A stretch of 13,744 nucleotides of DNA from JBFLVN01 sp040758475. GTDB lineage: Bacteria; JAGRBM01. Of the stretch, positions 1 to 9,641 are shown piece after piece. The position numbers and the translations under genes are program-made. Within the stretch, counting starts at the first letter, position 1. Every line of letters begins with the position of its first letter. The stretch lies in assembly GCA_040758475.1 (NCBI GenBank), contig JBFLVN010000082.1, positions 1 to 13,744 of the forward strand, read 5' to 3'. The notes under the pieces were generated by a model that saw nothing but the letters and a program-made list of their open reading frames with translations, was not told where the DNA came from and did not search any database.

Positions 1-44
1 AACTCGCCGCCGCGGCCGATCACCTGGTCCGGTTGGCGAAATAA
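1..44 (+). CDS. 3' end of an unidentified gene (partial)
   Basis: In one forward frame the first bases read as the alanine-rich amphipathic tail LAAAADHLVRLAK followed by TAA at 42-44. Such an ending is compatible with the C-terminal helix of many proteins; methyl-accepting chemotaxis receptors often end in similar Ala/Leu/Arg-rich helices, but thirteen residues cannot identify a family. A strong GC hairpin follows at 66-91, which fits the end of a transcription unit. Another forward frame is also open here, so the assignment is tentative. Confidence 0.35.
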   Translation, partial: LAAAADHLVRLAK

Positions 45-65
45 TTTTCCTGGAAGATCAACAAG

Positions 66-91
66 CCGCACCCGCCGAGACGGCGGGGCGG
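66..91. terminator. GC-rich hairpin between convergent genes
   Basis: CCGC-A-CCCGCCG, loop AGA, then CGGCGGG-GCGG forms an 11-bp stem with one bulged A (position 70). It lies between the stop at 44 on the plus strand and the stop of the minus-strand gene at 105, so it could end transcripts from both sides. No good T tract follows on the plus strand; on the minus strand the following bases (CTTGTTGATCTT) are moderately T-rich. It may be a weak bidirectional terminator. Confidence 0.4.
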
Positions 92-104
92 ATATGGATG
101 CGCC

Positions 105-1220
105 TTACTCCCCCGTCCCCTGTTTCACCTCGAATTGCTGAAGCCCCATGACGGTCATGACGAGTTGCTTGCGGTCGAAGGGTTTTCCGAGGAAGGCGTT
201 GGCCTTGAGGGCCCCCGTGACGATTTCCTTGTTCATGTCCGTGGATTCCCCGGAGAGGACGATGATGGGGATGTGGCCCGTCTTCTCGTGCTCTTTTAAT
301 TTCTGGCACGCCTCGAAGCCGTTCATGTTGGGCATGGAGAGGTCAAGGATAATCAGATCGGGCACTTCCTTGAGCGCCGTCCGGTAGCCCTCCTGGCCGT
401 CCGAAGCTTCCATGAAATCCACGTCCAGGTTCTTGAGGGCGAAACGGACGAGCTTGCGGATGTTGTCGTCGTCGTCGATCAGGAGGATTCGCTTCTTCTG
501 GGGCTTGGCCGGCTGCAATTTGTCGGACTCCTTGAGGGAATTGGCGAACGCGGCGTTCACCTTGAATTCGAGCGACCGGTGCACCCACTCCTTGATGGCG
601 GCCGTGCGTTCCAAGTCGTTGAAGACGATCTTGGCGTTGCACCGGAGGCCCTGGAGCAGGCGGAAGTAGAGGATATACCCCTCCCGGGGTTTTAGGAACT
701 CCCCCTCGGGGGTTTTCTTGGCCTCCGCGATGAGCTTGGAGAGGGCGTTCGCGTCCGTGATGTTGAGGGGCCCCAGGACCCGCTGGAGGGAAATGTCCTG
801 GCAGTAGCGGGCGATGACGACCCCCCGGCTGGAGAGGAGGTCCGCCGCCAGGGGTGCCCCGGCCTTGGCGGCCAGTTCACGGAAGACGTCCCCGGCCGAG
901 CGCTGGAAGCGGTCGAAAAAATCCTCCCACCGGATGTCGGTCGTGATGGCGGGAGGGTTCACGTCCCGTTTGAGCTTGAAGATGCCGCTCCGGAAATGGA
1001 TGAGGTCGTAGACGGCGTAACGGCCCGCGAAGCGGTTCGATTCGCCGTGGACGATCCGGCCGTCCGAAAAGAAGTAATGGCCGATGTCGTCGTCCACCCA
1101 GACGTCGAGCCGGACGTTGGCCCGGGAGACGCAGATGGGTTCGAGGATTTCGAAGAGCGATTCGTCTTCGATCTTCCCGACGAGCTCGTTGGTCGAGCGC
1201 GTTTTGGAGATGACGGCCAT
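105..1220 (-). CDS. DUF4388 (PATAN-like) protein with C-terminal response regulator receiver domain
   Basis: The 371-residue protein starts at an ATG with a GGGGGGA ribosome-binding stretch just upstream. Residues about 12-105 look like a DUF4388/PATAN domain: a short helix, strands around YFFSDGRIVHGE (49-60), and the typical RFAGRYAVYDLIHFRSGIF segment (63-81). A helical middle region of unknown role follows. Residues about 243-360 are a canonical CheY-like receiver: acidic cluster at 249-252, phospho-acceptor D293 in LDLSMPNMNG, switch residue S323 in VLSGES, and K346 in GKPFD. There is no DNA-binding or enzymatic output domain. Known DUF4388 proteins act as protein-interaction adaptors in phosphorelay, motility and polarity signalling in myxobacteria, cyanobacteria and relatives; that role here is inference. 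It is transcribed away from the DUF4124 gene. Confidence 0.85.
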   Translation of the reverse strand: MAVISKTRSTNELVGKIEDESLFEILEPICVSRANVRLDVWVDDDIGHYFFSDGRIVHGESNRFAGRYAVYDLIHFRSGIFKLKRDVNPPAITTDIRWEDFFDRFQRSAGDVFRELAAKAGAPLAADLLSSRGVVIARYCQDISLQRVLGPLNITDANALSKLIAEAKKTPEGEFLKPREGYILYFRLLQGLRCNAKIVFNDLERTAAIKEWVHRSLEFKVNAAFANSLKESDKLQPAKPQKKRILLIDDDDNIRKLVRFALKNLDVDFMEASDGQEGYRTALKEVPDLIILDLSMPNMNGFEACQKLKEHEKTGHIPIIVLSGESTDMNKEIVTGALKANAFLGKPFDRKQLVMTVMGLQQFEVKQGTGE

Positions 1221-1271
1221 GAATCCCCCCGGCCCGTCCCCACGCTTCCGACTGGATTGAACGCGGGACCA

Positions 1272-1299
1272 AGGATAATCGACCGCCCGGGGTTGTAAA
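1272..1299 (-). promoter_or_regulatory. Candidate sigma70-type promoter for the DUF4388-receiver gene
   Basis: Read on the minus strand, TTTACA (1299-1294; 5 of 6 to the -35 consensus) is followed after 16 bases by TATCCT (1277-1272; 4 of 6 to the -10 consensus). Transcription would start near 1264, giving a leader of about 45 bases. It is based on hexamer matching only. Confidence 0.4.
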
Positions 1300-1339
1300 C
1301 GGGGCCCACGTATCCGCCTTTCCCCGTCCGTATGAAACT

Positions 1340-1369
1340 TTGCCCCCCTCCGTGCGCCGGGCCTATCAT
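1340..1369 (+). promoter_or_regulatory. Candidate sigma70-type promoter for the DUF4124 gene
   Basis: TTGCCC (1340-1345) and TATCAT (1364-1369, 5 of 6 to consensus) are separated by 18 bases. The start point would be near 1376, immediately before the ribosome-binding site AAAGGGAG (1377-1384) and the ATG at 1394, so the leader would be very short. Hexamer matching only. Confidence 0.4.
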
Positions 1370-1393
1370 GAAGGGCAAAGGGAGCCCCGCGTC

Positions 1394-2299
1394 ATGGTCC
1401 ACCGAAAGCAGCGCAATGGAAAAATCCGGCTGGCCTTTGCGGCATTCTTCTTCTTGGCGGCGACGGGCACTCCAGAGAGAGCCCGGGCCGAGCTCTATCA
1501 ATACAAGGATGCGGACGGACACACCCACTACGTCGACAGCTTGAACAAAGTCCCCGAGCAGTACCGGGGGAACGTGCGGACGATCGACGGCAAGGAACTC
1601 CAATCCTATCCCGATAAAGAAGACGGAAATGCGGGCGGCGCCAAGGGGTCTACGGGAGACAAAACCGTCCCCGCCATTCCCACGGATAGCGAGGGGCACA
1701 CCCGCGCCTACTGGTGCCAGAAGCGGGTGGGCCTCGAACAACGGATCAAGGAACTGGAAGCCGAGAAGGCGAAACTCGAATCCACGGGCGCGGTGGACCT
1801 GGACCAGGCGGCCGGGGTGGCGGCCATCAAAAGCATCGCGGAAGACAAGGAACGGATCGAGAAGGATTTGGCGGCGGTTCGCAAGGAATTAGACGGCCTT
1901 TCCAACGAAGTCCGCAAGGCGGGCGGCCCTCCGGGTTGGGTGAAGGGCGTTACTTGCCCCACGGACGGCCCTTTGACCGCCGGTCCAGGCGCTAAGAAAA
2001 AAGTTCCGGGGGAAGAAGAAGCGAAAAAACCGCCCCTGGAAAAAGACCGGGATTGGTGGAAGAAGCGCAAGAAAGACCTCGAAGACCGGAAAAAGGAATT
2101 GACGGCCCAGATCGCCGAGCAGGAATCCCGCGTCGCCAACGCGGGCCAGACCTACGATCCCGTCCTGGCGGCCCGCGCCGAGGAAGCACGGACGAAGAAG
2201 GCGGGCCTCGAAAAGGAACTCGAAGGTGTCGAGAGGGATTTGAAGAGCCTTGCCGTCGAAGCCCGGAAAGCCGGCGTTCCGGCGGAATGGGTGCGTTAG
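1394..2299 (+). CDS. Exported DUF4124 protein with duplicated coiled-coil repeat
   Basis: I place the start at the ATG at 1394, 9 bases after AAAGGGAG, giving 301 residues; an upstream in-frame ATG at 1340 would add 18 residues before the signal peptide and lacks a ribosome-binding site. Residues 1-32 are a signal peptide (basic start, AFAAFFFLAA core, likely cleavage after ARA). Residues 33 to about 62 match the DUF4124 pattern (LYQYKDADGHTHYVDS), a small domain found in many exported proteobacterial proteins. The rest is charged and coiled-coil, in two homologous units (about 106-184 and 220-301), each opening with W-x2-KR and closing with RKAG-x-P-x2-WV. A short Lys/Pro/Glu linker joins them. 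It should sit in the periplasm or cell envelope; its function is unknown. The gene converges on the two-receiver gene with only 3 bases between stops. Confidence 0.8.
   Translation: MVHRKQRNGKIRLAFAAFFFLAATGTPERARAELYQYKDADGHTHYVDSLNKVPEQYRGNVRTIDGKELQSYPDKEDGNAGGAKGSTGDKTVPAIPTDSEGHTRAYWCQKRVGLEQRIKELEAEKAKLESTGAVDLDQAAGVAAIKSIAEDKERIEKDLAAVRKELDGLSNEVRKAGGPPGWVKGVTCPTDGPLTAGPGAKKKVPGEEEAKKPPLEKDRDWWKKRKKDLEDRKKELTAQIAEQESRVANAGQTYDPVLAARAEEARTKKAGLEKELEGVERDLKSLAVEARKAGVPAEWVR
1709..2296 (+). repeat. Internal protein-level tandem duplication in the DUF4124 protein
   Basis: Two units of about 80 residues (codons at 1709-1945 and 2051-2296) share the frame W-x2-KR-x3-LE-x-R at the start, a central KEL or KDL heptad region, and E-x-RKAG-x-P-x2-WV-[KR] at the end. 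The similarity is clear in protein but diverged in DNA, so this is an old duplication of a helical-hairpin unit. Confidence 0.7.
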
Positions 2300-2302
2300 G
2301 GA

Positions 2303-3106
2303 TCAGTGCATCGGCGGGGGAGCTTCCAGCAGTTGCGCGATGGCCTTCCGGATATTTTCGACCGTTCCCGGCTTTTGCAGGAACGCGTCGGCCCCTCGTG
2401 CCATGGCTTCTTTCTGGATATTGAGCGCCGAATAGACGAGGACTTTCGGCCGCTTTTTCCCCGTGCGAGTACGTTCCCGAATCGCCGAGAGAACTTCCAC
2501 GCCGTTCATCTTCGGCATCATGTAGTCGAGCACCAGGATCTGGGGATCGAATTCGTCAAGCTTTTTGAGGGCTTCGCGGCCGTTGGAAGCGAGCCGGACT
2601 TCCGACCCGAACTGGTCGTGAAGGAAGGTGTTGAGGAGTCTGAGGAGCATGGCGTCGTCGTCGCAAACGAGGATTCTTTCGAGTTTCTCCACCGTCTTTG
2701 GAGCGGCGAGGGATGAAGGCGTAGTTTCCTTGATGCCGAGGGCTTGCCGGACTTCGCGAAGAAGCTCGCTCGCTTTGAGAGGTTTAGTGATGCAGGCGAC
2801 CGCGCCGATGTCGGTCGCGGCTTGCGGATCATAGGTTTTCGTGGCCCCCGTGAGGGCGATGATCGGAAGGCCCCGGCATTCGAGGCGCTGGTGGATGCGG
2901 GTGATGAGGCGCATGCCGTCGAGGAGCGGCATTTCGAGATCGGTGATCACGAGGTCGAAACGCCCTTCGCGGAGTTTCTGGAGCGCGTCGACGCCGTCCG
3001 TGGCGCCCACCGTTTCAAGCCCGGGGATTTGAGCGAGGGCCTTCTGGAGGAGTTGGCGTGTGGATTCCGAATCGTCGACGACGAGGACGCGAAAAGTGGC
3101 GGGCAT
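2303..3106 (-). CDS. Tandem double receiver-domain response regulator without output domain
   Basis: The 267-residue protein starts at an ATG 8 bases after GAGGAG. Receiver 1 (about 5-122) has the acidic pair D11/D12, phospho-acceptor D56 in ITDLEMP, T86 in ALTGA and K108 in ITKPL. Receiver 2 (about 144-262) has D149-D151, D194 in VLDYMMPKMNG, S216 in VYSAL and K235 in LQKPG. Both therefore keep the phosphorylation site. After a proline-rich tail the protein stops, with no DNA-binding, GGDEF or histidine kinase domain, so it probably passes or buffers phosphoryl groups or signals by protein contact. No kinase gene is in the window. It lies 70 bases downstream of the histone-fold gene on the same strand and could share its transcript. 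Confidence 0.85.
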   Translation of the reverse strand: MPATFRVLVVDDSESTRQLLQKALAQIPGLETVGATDGVDALQKLREGRFDLVITDLEMPLLDGMRLITRIHQRLECRGLPIIALTGATKTYDPQAATDIGAVACITKPLKASELLREVRQALGIKETTPSSLAAPKTVEKLERILVCDDDAMLLRLLNTFLHDQFGSEVRLASNGREALKKLDEFDPQILVLDYMMPKMNGVEVLSAIRERTRTGKKRPKVLVYSALNIQKEAMARGADAFLQKPGTVENIRKAIAQLLEAPPPMH

Positions 3107-3176
3107 GGTGCGGGCTCCTCTTGCTGTTTTCCGCTAAGACCTCCCCGCCTCTGGAATCCGGTTCCTCTACTCTCCG

Positions 3177-3689
3177 CTAACGGAAGTCCCTGTCCATCAC
3201 GGTCTTTCGCCCCGCGAGCTGGGCGTTTTCGATCGCATCGTCGCACAGGCGCCGGACCTTGTTGGAAAGCACTTCGAGCACGTCTGCTGACGTATTCATT
3301 CCCGAGTGGCGGCGGATGTAGTCCTTGAGCTTGGACGCGACGATGAGGATGTCCTTGTCGGGGTCGTTCTTTTCGTCGGTCATTTCTTCTTCCTCCGGAT
3401 TCTTTCGTGGTGATGCTGGAGCGGCTTGCTTGGGCGCCGGGCGGGGCGGGCTCTCGCCGCTTTGCTCCCGCTCCCATTCCTGGCGGGTGGGGGCCCGCCG
3501 TTCCTCCGCCCAGGCTTCCTTGTGGTTCATCATGGGGACGTGGGTGTCCCAGCAAGGGACCGAGCAGAAGGCAAGGGCCATGCGCCCCCGGTTGCAGGTC
3601 GAGACGCTGCACGCCCAGTACATCCCTCCGAAGGGGAGGGGCTTCTTGCAGTGGCTGCAAGGCTTCCAGGTGTTCTCCGGCTCGGTCAT
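3177..3689 (-). CDS. Zinc-finger-like plus bacterial histone-fold protein
   Basis: With the ATG at 3689 the protein has 170 residues; an in-frame TTG at 3701 would add MAIP but has no usable ribosome-binding site. Residues 11-56 carry a metal-binding pattern: C11-x2-C14, C27-x4-C32, C42-x3-C46, then H50 and H56, with the second half (FCSVPCWDTH) resembling MYND/HIT or other cross-brace fingers. Residues about 60-110 are a charged, Pro/Ala-rich linker. Residues 112-170 read as a histone fold: helix 1 in ILIVASKLKDYIRR, the long helix 2 from NTSADVLEV to ENAQLAG, then the signature RKT (161-163) with D166 and a very short helix 3. This resembles bacterial single-histone proteins such as that of Bdellovibrio and, in RKT and the following acid, archaeal histones. 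I infer a DNA- or protein-binding, zinc-coordinating role. It lies between the sdh terminator and a receiver gene. Confidence 0.7.
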   Translation of the reverse strand: MTEPENTWKPCSHCKKPLPFGGMYWACSVSTCNRGRMALAFCSVPCWDTHVPMMNHKEAWAEERRAPTRQEWEREQSGESPPRPAPKQAAPASPRKNPEEEEMTDEKNDPDKDILIVASKLKDYIRRHSGMNTSADVLEVLSNKVRRLCDDAIENAQLAGRKTVMDRDFR

Positions 3690-3710
3690 TGGAATCGCCA
3701 AACCCTACCG

Positions 3711-3742
3711 CAAAAAGAAAGGGCGGGAGAAGTCCCGCCCTT
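3711..3742 (-). terminator. Rho-independent terminator of the sdhCAB operon / leader hairpin of the histone-fold gene
   Basis: On the minus strand AAGGGCGGGA, loop CTTC, TCCCGCCCTT makes a 10-bp stem (3742-3733 with 3728-3719), followed by TCTTTTTG. It begins 21 bases after the sdhB stop, a textbook position. It ends only about 20 bases before the start of the histone-fold gene, so there is no room for a separate promoter after it. Confidence 0.85.
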
Positions 3743-3752
3743 CACAAACAAA

Positions 3753-3761
3753 AGTATAGCA
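3753..3761 (-). promoter_or_regulatory. Candidate extended -10 promoter before the terminator hairpin
   Basis: On the minus strand TGCTATACT matches the extended -10 consensus TGnTATAAT at all but one position. No convincing -35 lies 16-18 bases upstream. Transcription would start near 3746, so the transcript would open with the hairpin at 3742-3719 and U tract, and then the histone-fold gene. If it is active, the hairpin would act as an attenuator in that gene's leader. Confidence 0.35.
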
Positions 3762-3763
3762 CA

Positions 3764-6413
<2,650 letters not shown>

Positions 6414-6417
<4 letters not shown>

Positions 6418-7136
6418 GGAGTGACTCCCGCGGGAAGTTTGAGGCAGCCAGTGAGGACGGCGATCGGCATGGAGCAGTTCCCGATCACGATGAGCGCCGC
6501 GAAGGCCCGGCTTCCAAGCTGGAGCGTGGGCCGGTACTTGGCGCTGTTAAGCCCCAGGGATTGGAAGAGGCTCGATACGCCGTGGGAGAGATGCATCCCG
6601 AGGCAGAGCATGGCCAGGATGTAGAACCCCGAGACCCACACGTTCTGAAAACCCAGGATCACCATGGAATAGATGTCGTGGCGCCCCTGGGCGTCGACGA
6701 GGTGGAAGTGTTCGGGATGGGTCATGCCCAGGGTGAAGTGGGCGAGGTGATAGGCGATGAAGGCGAGGAGCACCATGCCGGAGAGGAGCATGTACCTCGA
6801 AGCCACGGAGGCCTGGATGGTCGCCTGGTGGGCGTACTGGACGGGCCGGGCCGCCTGATTCTCAAGCGAGAGGCGGAAGGCCGAGAGGATGTGGAGCCCG
6901 ACGAAGGCGAGAAGTCCCAGGCGCGCGGGCCAGAGGATTTCGGGGGCGTTCTTCAAAAAGTGCCCGTAGCGGTTGATGTGTTCCTGGCCCAGGAATACCT
7001 GAAGGTTCCCGAGCATGTGCATGACGACGAACCCGAAGAGTGCGAGGCCCGTAACGGCCATGACGGCCTTGGCGCCGATGGAACTCTTCCAGGTCCGAAG
7101 CAGCCAGTGGTTTTGAACCGAGGCGACAGCTTCCAT
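6414..7136 (-). CDS. sdhC: Succinate dehydrogenase cytochrome b subunit (type B, five-helix, diheme)
   Basis: The 240-residue membrane anchor has five hydrophobic segments at about 25-48, 71-92, 116-137, 163-187 and 208-230. H40, H82, H130 and H182 fall in the first four segments and match the four axial haem ligands of the single-anchor diheme family (Wolinella FrdC and Bacillus SdhC type). This explains why no sdhD gene is present. The ATG follows AAGGAA by 8 bases. It is the first gene of the sdhCAB operon, and the divergent region at 7137-7407 must contain its promoter, though I could not identify a convincing one. Confidence 0.92.
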
Positions 7137-7407
7137 TGTAGATTTCCTTGGAAGGCTTGTGGGGAGGGGAAGCTCCCCGGCCGCCGCCTATGTAGCCGCC
7201 TTGGGGCGGGGAGGGAAGGGGGCGGAAGGGAGACCCGGGGCGCCGCCGCCCGCAGGCCCAAGGCCGTTTTCGCGTCCAATCGAATGCCTGCGATCGGCAC
7301 CGGGAGGGCTGGATATGCCGATCCTCGTTGAGGGTTGGCGAAGGGAAAAAGAGCTACTAATTTTGCCAAGGCTTTTCAATAAATGAATAGAAAAGGGGGA
7401 GATTCCA
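7137..7407. other. Divergent intergenic region between sdhCAB and nirK
   Basis: This 271-bp region separates two divergent operons and must hold both promoters. The sdhC side is very GC-rich, with GGGGA-AGC-TCCCC and other short hairpins in the presumed leader. The nirK side is AT-rich (about 7350-7395), with TTGCCA, a 5-of-6 match to a -35, but no matching -10 at proper spacing. The AT-rich part also holds TTCA-N5-TGAA. I saw no clear FNR/NNR (TTGAT-N4-ATCAA) or NsrR box. The nirK ribosome-binding site AAAGGGGGAG lies just before 7408. Confidence 0.5.
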
Positions 7408-8865
7408 ATGGGCGGATTGGATGCTCGATCATTTAAGAAACGGACAGTGCCCGGGTTTTTTCTGGCAGGGGTGATGGCGGCCTTGCTTCTTGCGCAGGTA
7501 CCCGCGGCCCCGGCCGAAACTCCGGCTTTGCCGGAAGAGACGGCGGTGCTCACGGCCCCGCCCCAGGTGCCGCCCCCGATCACCCGCAAATCTCCGGCCA
7601 AGGTGGTCGTGAAGCTGGAGGTCATTGAAGAACAGAAGACCCTTGCCGAAGGGGTGCAGTACACGTTCTGGACCTTCGGCGGCACTTCCCCGGGCCTCTT
7701 CATCCGCGTGCGGGAAGGGGACCTCGTGGAGTTTCACCTCAGCAACAATCCCCAGAACAAGATGCCCCACAACATCGACCTTCACGCCGTGACGGGACCG
7801 GGCGGCGGCGCGGCTTCTTCCTTTACGGCGCCGGGCCATGAATCGGTCTTCTCGTTTACGGCGTTAAATCCCGGCCTCTACGTCTACCACTGCGCGACGG
7901 CGCCGGTGGGCATGCACATCGCCAACGGGATGTACGGCCTCATACTGGTGGAACCCGCCGAAGGGCTTCCGAAAGTGGACCGCGAGTATTACGTCATGCA
8001 GAGCGAGTTCTACACGAAGGGGCGCTTCGGGAAGGCGGGACTCCAGCCCTTCGACATGGAGAAGGCCATCGCGGAGCACCCGGAGTACGTGGTTTTCAAC
8101 GGAGCGGTCGGGGCGCTGGCGGGCGACAAGGCCATCCAGGCCAAGGTGGGCGAGACGGTGCGCCTCTACGTGGGCAACGGCGGGCCCAACCTCGTTTCCT
8201 CGTTCCACGTCATCGGTGAAATCTTCGACAAGGTGTACGTCGAAGGCGGAACGGTGGCCAACGAGAATGTGCAAACCACTCTCATCCCTCCGGGAGGGGC
8301 GGCCGTCGTCGACTTCAAGGTCCAGGTGCCGGGTGATTACGTCCTCGTAGACCACGCCATTTTCCGCACCTTCAACAAGGGGGCGCTTGGGATCTTGAAA
8401 GTGGAGGGCGAGCCGGTGGCGGCCGTTTACTCGGGCAAGCAGAGCGACCTCGTGCTCAAGCCCGAAGGCGAGGCCATCCAGAAGCTCCCCGAAGAAAAGG
8501 CGCCTCCCGTCAAGAAAAAGCTCACCAAGGCCGGCCGCATCGCAGAAGGAAAGAAGATTTTCGAGCGCATCTGCCTGGCCTGCCATCAGATGAACGGGCA
8601 GGGCGTTCCCCGCGCGTTCCCGCCGCTGGCCAAGTCGGATTTCCTCAACGCCGACGTGGACCGGGCCATCGGGGTCGTGATGAACGGCCTTCAAGGCAAG
8701 ATTGTCGTGAACGGCGAGCCGTATGAAAACATCATGCCCCAGCTCATCCTGACGGACGAGGAGATCGCCGACGTGCTGACCTACGTCTACAACTCGTGGG
8801 GCAACAAGGGGGGCGAAGTCACCACCGCCCAGGTAAAAAAGGTCCGGGCGAACACGAAGAAATGA
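7408..8865 (+). CDS. nirK: Copper nitrite reductase (NO-forming), class II, with fused C-terminal cytochrome c domain
   Basis: The 485-residue periplasmic enzyme reduces nitrite to nitric oxide. A signal peptide (hydrophobic core about 15-30) precedes two cupredoxin domains (about 65-335). Type 1 copper ligands are H121, C162, H170 and M175; type 2 ligands are H126, H161 and H316; catalytic residues are D124 (HNIDLH) and H267 (SFHVIG). The short loop HCATAPVGMHIANGMYG is typical of class II (AniA-like) enzymes. A linker leads to a class I cytochrome c domain (about 372-468) with CLACH at 389-393 and M443 as likely sixth haem ligand, so the electron donor is built in. Such fusions are known (for example Ralstonia pickettii). 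The gene leads a tightly coupled operon with nirV and sco. No NO reductase gene is in the window. Confidence 0.95.
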   Translation: MGGLDARSFKKRTVPGFFLAGVMAALLLAQVPAAPAETPALPEETAVLTAPPQVPPPITRKSPAKVVVKLEVIEEQKTLAEGVQYTFWTFGGTSPGLFIRVREGDLVEFHLSNNPQNKMPHNIDLHAVTGPGGGAASSFTAPGHESVFSFTALNPGLYVYHCATAPVGMHIANGMYGLILVEPAEGLPKVDREYYVMQSEFYTKGRFGKAGLQPFDMEKAIAEHPEYVVFNGAVGALAGDKAIQAKVGETVRLYVGNGGPNLVSSFHVIGEIFDKVYVEGGTVANENVQTTLIPPGGAAVVDFKVQVPGDYVLVDHAIFRTFNKGALGILKVEGEPVAAVYSGKQSDLVLKPEGEAIQKLPEEKAPPVKKKLTKAGRIAEGKKIFERICLACHQMNGQGVPRAFPPLAKSDFLNADVDRAIGVVMNGLQGKIVVNGEPYENIMPQLILTDEEIADVLTYVYNSWGNKGGEVTTAQVKKVRANTKK

Positions 8866-9641
8866 CCCGCTGGATCGTGCTGGGTTTTCTGGCGGCGCTG
8901 GCCCTCGGGCCGGCGCCGTCCGTTTGGGCCGAAGAGGAAATGGCGAAAATCCCCGGCGGGAAATTCGTCCCGCTTTACGGGACGAACAAGAAACCCGTGA
9001 AGGTGAAGGCGTTTTGGCTCGATAGGCGCCTCGTGAGCGGCGGGGATTTCTTGAAGTTCGTCGAGGAGAATCCCTCCTGGCGGTGCTCCGCGGTGAAGCG
9101 CCTTTTCGCCGACGAAGGGTATTTGCAAAAGTGGCGGGGGGATTTGGAGCCGGGCGAGGCGGACATCTTGGCGGCGCCGGTCGTTCAGGTCTCTTGGTTT
9201 TCCGCGAGGGCCTATTGCCGCTCGAAGGGAAAGCGCCTCCCCCATACGGAAGAGTGGGAGCTTGCCGCCCTGGCCGATGAAACCCGGCCCGACGCTTCGG
9301 CCGACCCGGCCTTCGGCCGGAAGATCTTGGAGTGGTACTCGCGGCCCACTGGGGACAAGGGCCCCGGCCCCGTCGGTTCGGCGGGGAAGAATTTCTACGG
9401 CGTCTACGACCTCCACGGCCTCGTGTGGGAATGGACGGAGGATTTCAACTCCATCTTCATGACCGGCGAGTCCCGCGCCGACCGCTCGCCCGATGAAAAG
9501 CTCTTCTGCGGCGCCGGGGCGGCGGGAACAGCCGACCCGCTCAATTACGCCGGCTACATGCGCTACGCCTTCCGTTCGAGCCTCAAAGCTACTCACACGG
9601 TCGCCAACCTGGGATTCCGCTGCGCGAGGGATTTGCCATGA
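8862..9641 (+). CDS. nirV: NirV-like exported protein of the formylglycine-generating enzyme (SUMF) fold
   Basis: The ATG at 8862 overlaps the nirK stop (ATGA) and gives 259 residues starting directly with a signal peptide (cleavage likely near VWA-EE at 21-25); a longer in-frame reading from 8796 would run through the end of nirK and is unlikely. SUMF-fold landmarks are IPGGKFVP (30-37), PVVQVSWFSARAYC (106-119), KRLPHTEEWE (124-133), LHGLVWEWTEDF (184-195) and NLGFRCARD (249-257). Genes of this family often follow nirK and are called nirV; their biochemical role is not established. By eye the two cysteines used by true formylglycine-generating enzymes are not conserved (A230 and D225 stand near their places; C216 and C254 do not fit the C-x4-C spacing), so sulfatase maturation is unlikely. 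A role in NirK maturation is inferred from coupling. Confidence 0.85.
   Translation: MTRWIVLGFLAALALGPAPSVWAEEEMAKIPGGKFVPLYGTNKKPVKVKAFWLDRRLVSGGDFLKFVEENPSWRCSAVKRLFADEGYLQKWRGDLEPGEADILAAPVVQVSWFSARAYCRSKGKRLPHTEEWELAALADETRPDASADPAFGRKILEWYSRPTGDKGPGPVGSAGKNFYGVYDLHGLVWEWTEDFNSIFMTGESRADRSPDEKLFCGAGAAGTADPLNYAGYMRYAFRSSLKATHTVANLGFRCARDLP

Noticed and set aside
7137..7407. FNR/NNR or NsrR operator before nirK
   Set aside because: No TTGAT-N4-ATCAA or close variant was found; TTCA-N5-TGAA in the AT-rich part is too short to claim.
8796..8861. Longer start for nirV within the end of nirK
   Set aside because: The added residues are polar and would bury the signal peptide; the ATG at 8862 overlaps the nirK stop and starts directly with the signal sequence.
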